Assembly: GCA_018136815.1 (NCBI GenBank)
Contig: CM030937.1
Location: forward strand, 4,834,226 to 4,898,225
Source of the DNA: Isochrysis galbana
Taxonomy: Eukaryota > Haptophyta > Isochrysidales > Isochrysidaceae
DNA: 64,000 bases
Reading direction: 5' to 3'
Under the pieces are notes generated by a model. That model saw only the letters and a list, made by a program, of their open reading frames with translations, ran no database searches and had not been told where the DNA came from. Below, piece after piece: positions 28,951-40,716 of this stretch. Position numbers and translations under genes: made by a program. Within the stretch, counting starts at the first letter, position 1, and each line of letters opens with the position of its first letter.

Positions 28951-29511
28951 GAGAGCTGAGAGAGAGAGAAGGCGATGTGTCGTGCTAGAGGCCCCACGCG
29001 AGTGTCAGATCCCTCAATGCTATATGGTAGATGGTAGATAGTAGATGGTCCTGATTATGTGCATCGGCATGAGAAGGAAGGGATGGTGGGTGGGTCTGAC
29101 GAGGGGTGTCTGGAGGACGGACCGCAGCCAAAGTTAGACCACATGGTCAAGGACACTCTCCAATGGGTGGCACGCTCTCCCTGTGACGGTAGGGGGGGGG
29201 GGGGGAAGGGGGGGGGGGGAGGGGGGGGGGGGGGAGATGACGCCGGAGCTTCCCGCGCCCGCACAGGAGACCGGAGTGACCCGCGAGGGGGGGGGCCGTC
29301 CCGCTCTCTCTTCTCTCTCCCCCTTCTGCAGGGAAGGTGAAGACGGCACGGTCTTCTCGCTCCCACGCCGGTCTTTTCTTCTCTCAGGCGCTCTTCCTCT
29401 TCTCCTCCCGGACACCCTCTTTCTTCTCTGAGCTGTGTCACGGAGCGAGGGGGACGGGGTAGCAGACAGACTGAAAGGCTTTGCCCCCCCCCTCCCCACT
29501 CGCCGGGTAAG

Positions 29512-32500
29512 ATGGAGCTGCCGGTGGTCGAGGCGATCAACGTGCTTGCTGACGAGCAGGGCAACGCGGCCGCCGCCAACGCCGCCGTCGTTTCCATCCT
29601 GTCGCCAGGCCAAGAGGCGGAGGCTCTCATCGCTCAGACCATAGAATCCCATGCCACTTCCAGGATAGAGCTGCCGGTGGCAGTCCGGCCGAATTCACAA
29701 AGCCGAACCTACGAGTCATTCACCTCAGACATCTCTCAGATGCATGTAACGGTCCGTCCGTCTCACCGGCCTCGCCGGAATTCAGAAGCAAGAGCCCAGG
29801 GATAACATTCACTGCGGCTCACCTTCACCGGAGAGGCATCATGGCCGATCTGGCTGCAAAACGAATCGTTCAAGACACGAGGCCTCCTAACGATGCCTTG
29901 CGCATCTTGCACCTAACTAACCTCCGGCGGCATGATGCTGCTCTCATTGCCACTGCTCACGGGCTCATCTATCCGAATACATTGCGTTACAGGTGAATGC
30001 CCAACAACAAGGATGTCATGATAGAGGCGCTCCTGAGACCATCGAAGCGCGCATTTCCACCGCCGAGCTCTTGATGAACGTATCCACTAGCGGAACGAAT
30101 CAGGCACGTACAATTTAATCTCTTGCAAGCATGGCAATCGCTTCGACCAACTTATGGGATGCTGTGCAATTCAACTATGCGTCCATGAGGATCTGCACCT
30201 ATTGACATCTCCCTTCCGCTTGGTACAGAAAAGCACATCTCTTGACCCCAATAGTGCTGATCCGGCTGCGTGCTACAGCTGCATGGACCAAAAAGGTGTG
30301 AAACACACCCATTGCACATCCACGCTGTTTTGAAGTCACTTCCGTAATCTGAATCTCATTCTTTCCCTGCATCTCCCGCTAATCCACACGTTGTACCTAC
30401 CGATCTATGTGCACTCAGTTGAGCCGGACGGTATCCAACGCAAGACGGGATGGAACGGCCGTCTCACTGGATAGCGTGTCGTCACATAGCACATCCGGCC
30501 CCGCTGAACTTGCAGGTCACGCGGCAAGCTCCTCAACCTCTGGTATGAGTCAGACCTCTCATTCACTTGGCGAGAGCGCTGGGCGCAACCATCCGCAGAT
30601 GCAGTTGTCGAAGCCGGCGGACGCATGCGCGTCGGGCAGTTCGCAAGTTGCCAACAGCATCCAGGTCTATGAAACTCCACACCTACCGCATTCTGCCACA
30701 GGCGCAAACGAGCTGACGCTCGATGGAGTCTGTGCCCCTATCCCCTCATCCCTTCCTCTAGTGGAAGCCATCCCCTGCTCTCCTGCTCCTCCAGCGCCTC
30801 CGCACCATGATCACTCTTCTCGCTGTCTAGTTGAGGGTTGCACGCACATGCGCCGCACGGGCGGTGATCAACCCCTCTGCAAGACGCATGGTGGTGGTCC
30901 CCGGTGCTCGATAGCTGGCTGCACTCGCGCGGCTGCGTCTGCAGGTTTCAGACCGCTCTGCGGGCAGCACGGCGGCGGGAGGCGTTGCGTCGTCGAAGGT
31001 TGCGAGAGGATGGCACGGACGAACAAGGGCAATGAGGTCGGCAAGTGCGCTGCGCATGGCGGAGGCAAGCGGTGTCTGTGGCCCCAGGGCTGCGATAAGT
31101 CGGCTCGAGCTGGTGGGCCACAGTTCTGCGCGAAGCACGGTGGGGGCCAGCGGTGCGCGTCGCCGGGCTGCACCAAATCGGCCCCAGAGGTGAACAATCC
31201 GTATTGCGTCTCGCACGGAGGCGGCAAGCGGTGTCAGATCGCTGACTGTCGACGCTCAGCGGCATCTGGAGGCAAGGACAACCTCTGCATCCGGCATGGA
31301 GGCGGCAGGCGGTGTGAGGGAAATGGCTGCCATAGGGCGGCTCTTTCTGGTGGGAACCTCTGCGCCACTCATGGGGGCATAAGCTACAGAAAGAAGGCGG
31401 CGTCTCTTCAACTGGTGAGTGCTTTGCTGAGGACGACCCGAGTGCTGTTTCAAAGCTAGTCTGCTGCTATACGCCTCCATACACCTCAACGCATTTGGAT
31501 CACATTGAGATGGCAGAGATGCTCACGCTAACCTCACCGAATTTTCACACCTTCTCAGCTATTGTCCGCATCACCATCCCTAAGCATCACGGCAAACACA
31601 GTCCACATGCGGCCGAGTTCGTCTCACGACACTTCTTCGGAGTCATCTCACGGGAAAAGGGCTGGCAAAAGAAATAATCAGCTTATTGACGGTGGGGGTG
31701 AGGCATCCGAATCTCCGCTACGCACCACCAGCCTTCTTGCCTCATCAGGGCAAAGCACAATCGAGCAAGGCAGCATGTTTGCGTCGCCCAACTTTCCTGC
31801 AGAAGCCACCGCACAAGCGGGTAAGGATGCAAAGCCTCGAGCTATTGGAGAGCGTTTGCACAGCCAGCGCCAGCAGCTCGCTGCTGTGCGTGCAGCAGAT
31901 TTGCTGGAAAGTGCATTGAAACCGAAGAAGAAACCGACTTCGGCTTTGGCTGCCACAAAGGTCAACGAGATCGCCCGGTCGATGATGATGAGCCGCCATG
32001 GATCCGAAAGTGACGCTCGTACGGCACCTGGTGCGCTCGAGGGATTGGTAGGCCCCAGCAGCGAGCCGTCAAGTTCTGCGAGGGCGACTGACCATGAGTC
32101 CTATACGGATGACGAGACGACAAGCCCCGCAATTGCAGCCCAGAGATGCCCTACGTTTGGACCGATCCTATCTTCTCGTTCGTTTGTCCCTTGGCCCACT
32201 CAAGCCAATGCGCCCGTTGCTGTAGACGCGGGCTCACCGCCCACAGCGTCCATCTCCGCGCCAGCTGCGCCCGTCGCATTTTCCAACACTAACCGAGCAG
32301 CCGGAACGCTCACTCCGCGCGACACAGACCCTAGTGCCTCATGCGAGCCTGCAACATCCGCCAGTGGCCAAACTTGCTGTGCTGATAGTCTAATCCCACA
32401 CTCATTGGCGTTTGCCCAATCACCGACGGGATGCACTAGTCCTGTCGACGGCACCGTCGTGCCCTTAGATGCTCCTCCTTCTGACAAAGTGGCCGATGCT

Positions 32501-34421
32501 CCTCCTTCTGACAAAGTGGCCGATGCTCCTCCTTCTGACAAAGTGGCCGATGCTCCTCCTTCTGATAAAGTGGCCGATGGAACTCTCACCACTTCGTTGG
32601 TGTCGGGTAAATCTTCATTGATGTCGGTTCAATCCACCACTCCAGCAGAAACATCCGCACCAACCAAGAACCCATTCGCCTCGGTCGAGACCCTCGCACC
32701 CCTCGCGTCGGATACCGCCACCGTCTCGTCACCCGACCATGCGCGCGGCCTTTCGCCGACCACGTGCAGCGATGATGATTTGGATTTTGACATGCTTTCG
32801 ATCCCCGGCATCTCTTCCGACGGCATATATGGACAGCCTTGTTCTCTCCTTCCAGGCGGACAAACGAATCATCCAAGGGCAGGAGAGGATAGTGTCATGG
32901 CAAGTCTGATCCCAAGGCAAGCCTCCAGTGCAGCCCACCTTCCATCTACTGATCCCTGCAAAGATGCGGGCTCGTCAGATGCAAATTCGCCCGATTGGTC
33001 ATCGGCATGGCGAGAAGCCACTAGTTTAATGGTGCCCCTCGCCAACCAAAGTGGCGCCCTTCCTGGCCACGTACTCATGATGCCAGTGCAGCTGGATTGT
33101 GCAACTATGGCCGCCATCCTCAGGCGGCGTGTGGCCTTGCCAATGACCCTTTCAACTGTCCGTGCTATGCGCCGGGAAATTCGTGAAATAGTGCGTCTAG
33201 GGCGAGTGCACGTACACGAAGGTCCGGATGGCCCACTTCTCGGTGTTGCTGAGGCAGCAACTAGCGTCGCCATCACCGACCGGACCGTACGGCGGCCATT
33301 TCCACAGTTGTCGCCTTCGTTGGTGGGTACGCCATTGCGCGAGACTTCCTCAGCATCCACGTCAGTGAGAAATCCACAGTCGGGAGCTCGCCGCACCGCC
33401 TCGTCTGTGGCGTGCGCAAAAGGGTCTTGCCCTTCTACGGACTCTTGGATGCATGCACTGCCACCACAGGCCACTACGTCTCCACCGCGGCCTTTGCGTC
33501 GTGCACAGAATTTTGCGCCTCTAAGACCAAGTCGTCCAGAGCACGATGAGGAAATGCTCGCAACAGCAGTGCGGCTGGGGATTATTCCGCCGAACAGTCC
33601 CTCGCGTAGTCGCACGCATCCTGTCTCCACAAAAGAGGCGCTTTTGATGCCATCACGGAAACATCGCCGGTGTGCCGTTGGCCGCGTAAGGCAGCATGTG
33701 AACGAGACATTTTCATCAGCCGGTTGGGGCGAGGGGCTTGGTGGTGAGCGGGGCATCGAGGAGGGCGGGCTAGTCACATCGCGTACTCGGTTAGATGAAA
33801 CCGATTCGGTAAGTGAAGTGGGGCTTGCTTTCGGCTTGCAAGGCTGCCGCCATCGAGAGTCCTCGCCGTGAGTCGGCCGTGGTGGCCCCTTCCCCTTTCG
33901 AATTTCAATCGCAATGCATATGTGACTTCCGTGCCACATTGGCCCGTGACAGCTCTCGCAGTGGCGTCCAACTCGTTGGCAAGAACATCTCGTCGGCTGT
34001 AGAGTCCGAGCATCCCATCATAGCACCGGGCAGTTGATCATGGGGAAAATCATCGAATGGAGGGTTTCCGACAGAGACCCCACCGTCTTTGTGATTGCAT
34101 TTGTGAACGGTGAGAGCATTCACTTGGTCTACTCAGATAGAAGCATGACCTCACTCCTCACTTGCACACTTGCACGCGGCTCACGGCCCAGTTATTAGCC
34201 TCGTTACTTCCTTCGTCACGCTTTACCGGCTTATCGGTCCCACAGGCTCAGTAGAAATGGCGTCGTTGCCACACCCTGCGGTTGAACTCATCAATGAAGA
34301 AGGAAAAGTCGTGAGTTGGGATCGTATTCTTAACGCTAGCGATGAGCTCGAATGGGCGACGACGCGCACGCCCAGTCTCGACGTCGACATCCCGCCCGTA
34401 TTACCATCGTCATGCGAGTGA
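29512..34421 (+). CDS. WRKY19-type zinc-finger protein with Tudor-like C-terminus
   Basis: Well-supported exons are 30407-31414, 31559-33808, 33962-34109 and 34246-34421, with GT-AG introns and matching phases. From the ATG at 30407 they give 1193 residues. Residues about 140-325 hold seven tandem fingers of the form C-x4-C, about 11 residues, C-x2-H-G-G-G-x-R. This is the zinc finger named for plant WRKY19 proteins, found also in algae and oomycetes, probably DNA- or protein-binding in the nucleus. A Ser/Thr/Pro-rich region follows, with four copies of DAPPSDKVA near 640-680. The last 90 residues (HLVGCRV, KIIEWRV, ELINEEGKVVSWDRIL) resemble a Tudor-like chromatin-binding fold. Upstream, an ATG at 29512 opens a plausible first exon (MELPVVEAINVLADEQGNAA), and a coding-like piece at about 29850-29990 may be another; those joins are unresolved. 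Confidence 0.75.
32468..32580 (+). repeat. In-frame 27-bp tandem repeat inside zinc-finger gene
   Basis: GATGCTCCTCCTTCTGACAA plus AGTGGCC is repeated four times, encoding four copies of a nine-residue unit (DAPPSDKVA). Only the last copy carries a change, a silent Asp codon. Confidence 0.95.
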
Positions 34422-35421
34422 GAACGCCCGCTCTGCGCTTTGCGAGCTCCAAAGTCCACTCAAGGCAAACAAAGTTGTTGGTCATCCTATCAACACCAAG
34501 GATTTGCGGTCGTATGCAAGCGGCAAGCCGCCGTTTTGTGAGGAAATTCGTGAGCCGTGGCACCGCGATGGATTCTTGCAAGAAGGATCTCGCCGCTCTT
34601 GCTCTTGATTATATGTATGGAAATCACATATTGCATATTGCAACCGGCGATCGAATGGCGTCACTTTAGTCTGCGTCATGGGTTTGTTCCCCTCTCTTGC
34701 TCCTCTCCGGCTCTCCGCTTACTCTCCGCTCGAGCCAACTACAACTGCATACAAATAATACAACGCCTCGCCCTCTCTTCCGATTCACTCTACCTCATCC
34801 ACCTCGCCTTTGCTTGGCCATTCTCAGCTACTCAATGAAAATCATTTATGCCTCTCATTTATTCATTTGTCAGTTCTTCGATAGAAATCCGAATTCCGCG
34901 CGGGATATGGATGTGATCACGCGCTCACTAACTATTCACTATTTGCGGAATGTTATGTGATAATGTGAGATATGTCGTGAGTCGTGAGTATATATGCCGG
35001 CCGCAAAGATTTCGATTTCATTTTTCTTTACACATATCGTGGTAGGCGATTAAAATCCACACCTCGAAGATCTTGGCAGCCCGCCGTAGCCGTAGACCCC
35101 CACAAGAGGAAAACCGGTATATCCTCGGACAACACACACACAACACAACACCAACCAGCACCACGTGCCGCCCGTTTGATATGGATGGAGGAGGCCTCGT
35201 CCGATGTGAACTCCGAACTCCTACGAACTCCGCATCTCCCGAGTAGGACGGAGAATGAGAATGCTTCGCGAAGACGAAAGGCCTCCACTTCCATCTTGTC
35301 GAGCGGTGTATTTCCGTTCAGCCACGATAAAATGGAAAAAAAGACTACCGGTCATAGCGGGGAAATGGAAACAGATATCACTCACATATCACAACTCTAT
35401 AAATAGATAATAAAACAACTG
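34422..35421. other. Intergenic, no gene recognised
   Basis: The sequence is AT-richer than the flanks. No convincing ORF or RNA gene. Confidence 0.45.
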
Positions 35422-35610
35422 AGCGTTAGTACCACTACTCCCACTAGCCCGGTACCAACACGACAGCCCTCAGCGCACCTGCCCGTACACCTTGGCGCGT
35501 GCTGTTGACACAGATACATACTCCTATGCACCCCTCCAAATCTCCCCCCTCGCATGCCCCCGGCTCCCATTCTAACTCCCCACAAGTTAAAATGAGGGAA
35601 ACCCCATTGA
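35422..35610 (-). mobile_element. Element E1, 3' part (-)
   Basis: Reverse complement of about 5480-5670, nearly identical over 190 bases (GTACCACTACT, CCAACACGACAGCCCTCAGC, AAGTTAAAATGAGGGAAA). It is preceded by an AT-rich tail of different sequence, as expected at the E1 3' end. Confidence 0.85.
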
Positions 35611-35900
35611 GGCGCTCCGTCTTGGTTCTCTCAGCGCCAGCGCTCCGAAGCACCCCCTGTCCCCCTGTTCCTTTGTCTTCTCTGTGCGTCCCCGTCCGTC
35701 GCGTGTCACCATGGAGACTGGTAACTGGTACTCTTCATGTCACGCCGAGCCCCCAACCACTCTCACTCCTCACTCACAGTCCCCACACTCCCACGCACAC
35801 AATCTCACCATCAGACTCAACACCACCTCCCAATCCACAGCCAGCTCCAGCCACTGACCCCCCGTCGGTGTCCTCGAACAACAGCCCCTCTCCGCCCGTT

Positions 35901-36000
35901 NNNNNNNNNNNNNNNNNNNNNNNNNNNNNNNNNNNNNNNNNNNNNNNNNNNNNNNNNNNNNNNNNNNNNNNNNNNNNNNNNNNNNNNNNNNNNNNNNNNN
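35901..36000. other. Assembly gap (100 N)
   Basis: A run of exactly 100 N, a scaffold-gap convention. It removes the 5' part of the lipase gene. Confidence 0.99.
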
Positions 36001-37875
36001 CTACCTCTTTTGAATGTCAGGCGGCCATGTGGCGCGACCGTCGTAGCCGGCGAATTGTCGTTTCCTTCCGGGGCACCTCTGATGTTATGGATGTTCTGAC
36101 CGACGTCAACCTCTTGCAGGTACGAGTCGAGCCATGTGCTCCCTCGCGCCATAACAATTACGCACGGTAGTTTCTTCGTAGGATTGCCAGAGGCATCGTG
36201 GACTCTGGCCACGGCATCAGCCACGAACGCGCGGACGCGTGCGCAATTGCGTGATGTGGAGCGCCGATGGGTGGCATTGTCGCTCGCCTCGCTCATTCCC
36301 GCCGTGCACCTCGTGTCACTTGGTCTCAGACTCCCTTTGAGCAAAGGCCCGATGGCAAACCGTCCGACGATCCTCGGCTCGTCCACGCCGGCTTTTTTGC
36401 CTCGGCGCGCGCAGTCAATCGGCGCCTGAAGGAGTTATTGGTTGCGGCCTGTGCTGGCACGCCCGGAGAGTGGGAGGTGGGGCGCACTCGTCGCCGGTCC
36501 CATGCCACGCTAGCGTCCCGACCACATGCCTAGTCGTGGCCCCCAATCGTAGTGCTGAATCGTGGCGGCCGGTACTCGCTCCATACCCACATCCCCATTA
36601 GCGTATGCATTCTGTCTGGTCTATGTGCTCAGGTGCTCGTGACCGGCCACTCGCTCGGTGGTGCACTTGCTACCCTCTTCATCCCTGAGCTGGCTCGCGG
36701 GGTGGATGCCTCCCGTGGCTTCAAAGAACGCGCTGACACGTCTTGGTTCGCACAGCTCGCTGAGATGACCAAGACATTCGGCGGCAAGGCACGGAACCCC
36801 AAGAAAGAGCCGGTCGTGCTAGGAAAAGTACGGCTGTACACCTTTGGCGCGCCTCGCGTCGGAAATTCTGAGTTCGCACGCGATTTCGACTCGCTCGGGA
36901 TCGAGGCATACCGGATCGTGAATGGTGAGAGGCTGAAGTCCGCCGGCACAATCTTGACGACCCGTTAACATGCGCCCAAATTAAGTCCGTTATCTACCGC
37001 TCGTCCACCGCAGGCGAGGACATTGTTCCGCGACTTCCCCGACATGCGAACTCTGCGGGCGCTCTCCTCGACTATGAGCACGTCGGTCGCACAGTGCTCA
37101 TTGATGAGGCCGGTGTCGTCTGCAATGGGTTCTGGATTGAGAGCGAGTCCGACAACGAGCAGTGTCCGCTGCGCGAAGTGTCTCCAATCACAAATCCATT
37201 TGGACCTGGCTCGGTGCTCACGGACCTCGTAGAGAGGCTCAGCAGCGTGGCAGGAGGCGACACGGTGACCGCTGCCGCGTCGTCTCAGGGGTCTTCGTCG
37301 GCGGCCGCGGGATTGATCGAGGCGAAACTCGTTGCCCTGCAGGAGACGGGAGGCAAGGAGGGCACAGATGCGCTTGGGGCACAGCTTGCGTCTTTGGAGA
37401 ATGAGTTGAAAGGGGAAGATCTCGAGCAGCTGCGCACCTTTGAGAAGCAGGTGGGCCCGTTGCGGGGGCTTCCTCATCGGCGTGCAAGCCTAGACTTGAA
37501 AGGCCACCCGGCGACCGTGCCATGCCATGCACTAAGTCGACACCGTGCCCACATTTGTAGGTCAAGGATCTCGCGAGCTCGGTGACCCTTGCTGTTGGTG
37601 AGCTCGGCAAGGCGCGCGACGATATCGCAAAGCGCTTGGGTGAGATGACACCCGCCGAGGCCATGTCGCTGATCGGCTTAGACGCTCGTTTTGTCGAGTC
37701 TGAGCTCCGCATGATTGAGTCCATGCGCAAAGGGACATTTGTGGTGCATCACCTCGAGCCGTCATACTTTGCGGCCATGCGGCGTGCGCTCGACAAGCAC
37801 CTCGAGTCGAGATGGGCCGAAGAGCTCGGTGAGATTGCTGAGTCACCTTCGAAGGCGACCGCCGCAAAATCATGA
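36001..37875 (+). CDS. Class-3 lipase with coiled-coil tail, 5' partial
   Basis: Exons: from the gap to 36119, then 36330-36476, 36633-36924, 37014-37450 and 37561-37875, all GT-AG with consistent phases. The alpha/beta-hydrolase landmarks of class-3 (fungal-type) lipases are present. The oxyanion-side strand is VVSFRGTSDVMDVLTD and the nucleophile elbow is VTGHSLGGALA (Ser). Further on are LYTFGAPRVGN, the Asp in EDIVPRLP and a His in YEHVGRTVLID. These form a complete Ser-Asp-His triad. Such enzymes cleave acyl esters of glycerolipids. The final 150 residues (EAKLVALQE to LRTFEKQVKDLASS and beyond) are helical and may be a coiled coil, unusual but not unique. The 5' end lies in or before the gap. 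The frame upstream of the gap (35640-35900) is Pro/Ser-rich and may hold the first exon, unproven. Confidence 0.88.
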
Positions 37876-38744
37876 ACCCGGTCTGTAGAGTCGCGCTCGA
37901 GCATTTAGAAGATGTTAGCACACGCCGAATTCTGAAGGTGGAGGTTGCCTGGGGCTCGTAGCCTCGAGGCGGACACTAGGCGTGTGCAGATCGGTCCGTA
38001 TGTGCACTAATGCGTACGTTAATCCATTTTCTGGCTTGTTGTGTCCGAATTTTGGCATCAAACAAAGGGCTTTCCTTGCTGCTAGTAGCTAGCCGGAGGT
38101 TCTTTTTCACGGTAATCTTCCCGGAGGAACCTGGCGATGTCCTTCCGCCGTTCGCTATGTATCCACATTCCTTGGCTACTGCATTGGGCGTGGAAGAAGT
38201 GCCCTGCACGCTATTATGGCATGTGGAGACCATGATTACTACATACTTCTACATGTTATTAGAGTAGTATTCATCATTCATCCCGATTTCGCCATTTTCT
38301 CTAGGCAATCGAATGTCATTGAATATTAGAGTAAGGTACAAGTTCACAAACTTAAGTTTAGTTGGGCTCTCATTTGTCGCTTTGTTGCATCACGCATCGC
38401 ACATGCATGCTGTTGCGGGTAAAGGGGGTTGCTCATTTCCCCTTGTACATTTCTCCCGCCGTTAGGTTTCCCCGCGCGACTCCCTCCCCGTCTCCCTGTT
38501 GTCACGCTCCGACGCCCCCTCCCTGCTCCCTGCATCGTCTGTTAGGCGTTCGTCTCCCTCCCACCTCCCCCCCCCCCCCCCGCGCGGGAGTCTCCCCTCC
38601 TCTCTCCCCTCCCCGTTCCCTCCCCGAGTGTTCCCTTGCTTTCCCGACCTCGTTTCATCCCTCTCTTTCCCGCGTGTTTCCTTCCCCCGCGCGCGTCCCT
38701 TTCCCCGCGAGTGTCTTCCTTCCCCCTTTCGGTCTCTCCTACGC
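37876..38744. other. Intergenic, C-rich in second half
   Basis: No supported gene on the plus strand. From 38460 the sequence is CT-rich and gives long frames on both strands without protein-like character. Confidence 0.4.
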
Positions 38745-39200
38745 TCAGCGCCACCGCTCGAGCGCTCCCGTGCCTCCCCGGTCTGCCTGTGTGCTCCGTG
38801 CTACGACCTCGCCGCTCGGGTTCGTCACGCACAGCTTGCGCAACCACGGCGCGTGGAAGCGACCGCCCGGTGGACGACGCTCCTCCTGCAGCTCCAAGGC
38901 GAATTCCCCGTCGAGCGTGAGCTCGTGCAGGTGGAGCATCGGCGGATGGAGCGCCATCGCCTCGAGCAGGCTCCCCATCTCCCACTGGTCCGCCGTCACA
39001 TGGAGCGACTCGAGCTCACGCAGCCTCCCGCTGCCCAGCGCCTCCTCCGTCAGCTCCGTCGACGCGTCCGACGCCGTCCTCTTCTTCTCGAAGAGCACAA
39101 ACTCGACGTACGCGCGCTTCTTCGAGTCGCGCTGGATCAGGTTCTCCGAGTGCAGGTAGCAGAATCGACACGGACGCTGCCAACGGAAGTGTGACACGCG
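38745..39200 (-). CDS. Possible LRR-like protein fragment, minus strand
   Basis: The minus frame has Leu spacing resembling leucine-rich repeats (RLRELESLHVTADQWEMGSLL, HLHELTLDGEFALEL, RKLCVTNPSGEV) preceded by RAYVEFVLFEKKRTASD. The frame stays open to 39377, but the upstream part overlaps the next plus-strand ORF, so the start is uncertain. It could be a gene cut by insertion of the low-GC island that begins near 39200. Confidence 0.4.
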   Translation of the reverse strand, partial: RVSHFRWQRPCRFCYLHSENLIQRDSKKRAYVEFVLFEKKRTASDASTELTEEALGSGRLRELESLHVTADQWEMGSLLEAMALHPPMLHLHELTLDGEFALELQEERRPPGGRFHAPWLRKLCVTNPSGEVVARSTQADRGGTGALERWR

Positions 39201-39233
39201 TCGTCCACTATTTTGTGCCGCTGTCAACAAACA

Positions 39234-39686
39234 ATGGGCAACTCCGCCGGGCGAATCGACAATCACGGCTTCGGAATCGGCAAGTATGACGTCGACAAAC
39301 AAGACCCCAAGAATGCACAGGTTATCGCGGGATGCAAAATGACCATCTTCTCCGAGGCAGGCTTCAAAGGCGAACACACAACCATCAACGGCCCGTCGAT
39401 GCTCAGCTCAGAAGACGTGCGGTGGGAAGACGTCGACCTACAGGCGATCGGGTGGACTCAACCAGTGCGCTCCCCCAAAGTCGAGTGTCATCCGGACTCG
39501 GCAGCGGCCAAACGAAAAGACAAATTTCAAGCTGAAGTAACTAAAATATTCGCAAAGGGAGCCGCATTTTTGCTAGGAGCCATCGTGCTCGCAGTATTTG
39601 TAATCATTCTCTTGTTCAAATTACTCAACAAGCGGTCCACCGAAAATAATCCAAAGGGACACGATGCCGCGCCACAGGCTAAATAA
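39234..39686 (+). CDS. Small protein with crystallin-like motif and C-terminal TM
   Basis: 150 residues from an ATG in good context (AACAAACAATGG). It begins MGNSAGR, a plausible N-myristoylation signal. Residues about 30-75 (CKMTIFSEAGFKGEHTTI to VRSPKVEC) resemble one beta/gamma-crystallin Greek-key motif, a tentative call. A membrane helix follows (FLLGAIVLAVFVIILLFKLL) with a short polar tail. The frame is open back to 39213 but without an ATG. GC content is visibly lower in its 3' half than in flanking genes. The combination of a small myristoylated or anchored protein and neighbouring tiny membrane ORFs is what one sees in virus-derived segments of algal genomes; this is inference. Confidence 0.55.
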   Translation: MGNSAGRIDNHGFGIGKYDVDKQDPKNAQVIAGCKMTIFSEAGFKGEHTTINGPSMLSSEDVRWEDVDLQAIGWTQPVRSPKVECHPDSAAAKRKDKFQAEVTKIFAKGAAFLLGAIVLAVFVIILLFKLLNKRSTENNPKGHDAAPQAK

Positions 39687-39715
39687 AAAGAGAACTCCAA
39701 CAATCCGCACGGGGA

Positions 39716-39898
39716 ATGTTCACTTCATCTGTAGTCGCTTCAACTGGTGGTGCAGGCACACACCCCGTCGCAATGACCTTCCTTTTCTTGTTAACGGCGT
39801 GGAAATGGAAATGGAAATGGTGGCGGTTTAGCCTGCCAAAGGGTAAGGTCCTCACCTCAAGAGGGCAGCAGATGATTAATTCGATGCGTAGGCCATAA
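39716..39898 (+). pseudogene. Duplicated 3' fragment of the next ORF
   Basis: Bases 39769-39910 repeat 40161-40294 closely, encoding the same C-terminal end (FSLPKGK.LTSRGQ). One six-base unit (AAATGG) is expanded in this copy. The 5' half of the gene is missing here, so it is a truncated duplicate. Confidence 0.8.
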
Positions 39899-39973
39899 CA
39901 CTAAAGACGTGACGTCCGGCGGACGACACGCACCCAAACTTTTTCGGATAATAATGTTAAAGGCGGGTGCACC

Positions 39974-40282
39974 ATGTCGATCTACCTTCAATACAGCAAA
40001 GACAAGTACGACGTCATTCGGCTAAAAGATGCGATACTAAGGTTGTTTATAGTCTTTGTCGCTGCCATCTTAGTACCAGGCGGCTTTACCATGGTATTCT
40101 TAGTAGAGTCAGGATTGAACGCCGCCATACAGTTTGGAATCGCGCTGGGAGTAAGCGTCGCAATAACCTTCCTTTTCTTGTTAATGGCGTGGAAATGGAA
40201 ATGGTGGCGGTTTAGCCTGCCAAAGGGTAAGGGCCTCACCTCAAGAGGGCAGCGTATGATTAATTCGATGCGTAGGCCATAA
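39974..40282 (+). CDS. Small membrane protein in low-GC island
   Basis: 102 residues with two clear membrane segments (LFIVFVAAILVPGGFTMVFL and FGIALGVSVAITFLFLLMAW), a Trp/Lys interface (KWKWWRF), and a basic tail ending RRP. No family recognised. A partial duplicate of its 3' end lies just upstream. Kept as a gene because the duplicate preserves the frame and mostly the protein. Confidence 0.5.
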   Translation: MSIYLQYSKDKYDVIRLKDAILRLFIVFVAAILVPGGFTMVFLVESGLNAAIQFGIALGVSVAITFLFLLMAWKWKWWRFSLPKGKGLTSRGQRMINSMRRP

Positions 40283-40716
40283 CACTAAAGACGCACCCCG
40301 CACACCACCGAGTGGTCGTCGCCCGCCGACTGTGAAGTACATCACCACCTCGCCGACCGACGCGGTTCCCGCCGGGCAGTGCCTGGACACCTCCGCCGCC
40401 CGACCATCGGCGCAAATGCCGCGGAGATCCCGTTTGTACTATAATAAGGGGGTCCTTTAAGTAGAACTTATACCGTCCACATGGGGGGCACTTGCGGAAA
40501 AAACAACCAAACCTGAGGTTGCACCCTCTGAGGGGGGTCCCTCACCGACGCCATTGCCCTTCGTGGGGCGGGAGGGGGTCGTTCGGAGGGGGGAGGGAGT
40601 TGCCGGGGCAGGTAGGGGGGGACCCTGCGGAATCCTTGGACACCCAGGGGAGGTGGAAAATAGTGGTTAAAATGAGTGAGTGACCGGGCTACCCTCAGAT
40701 AGGATTCAACTAGGAC
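40283..40716. other. Intergenic, no gene recognised
   Basis: G-rich; short frames only. An AT-rich patch (TTTGTACTATAATAAG) lies at 40433-40448. Confidence 0.4.

Noticed and set aside
35499-36170. 223-residue frame running through the N gap
   Set aside because: It joins E1-derived sequence, unknown bases and a true lipase exon; only the part after 36000 is supported.
38362-39194. Two long plus-strand frames rich in Ser, Pro and Arg
   Set aside because: C/T-rich DNA opposite a more protein-like minus frame; the reading resembles chance.
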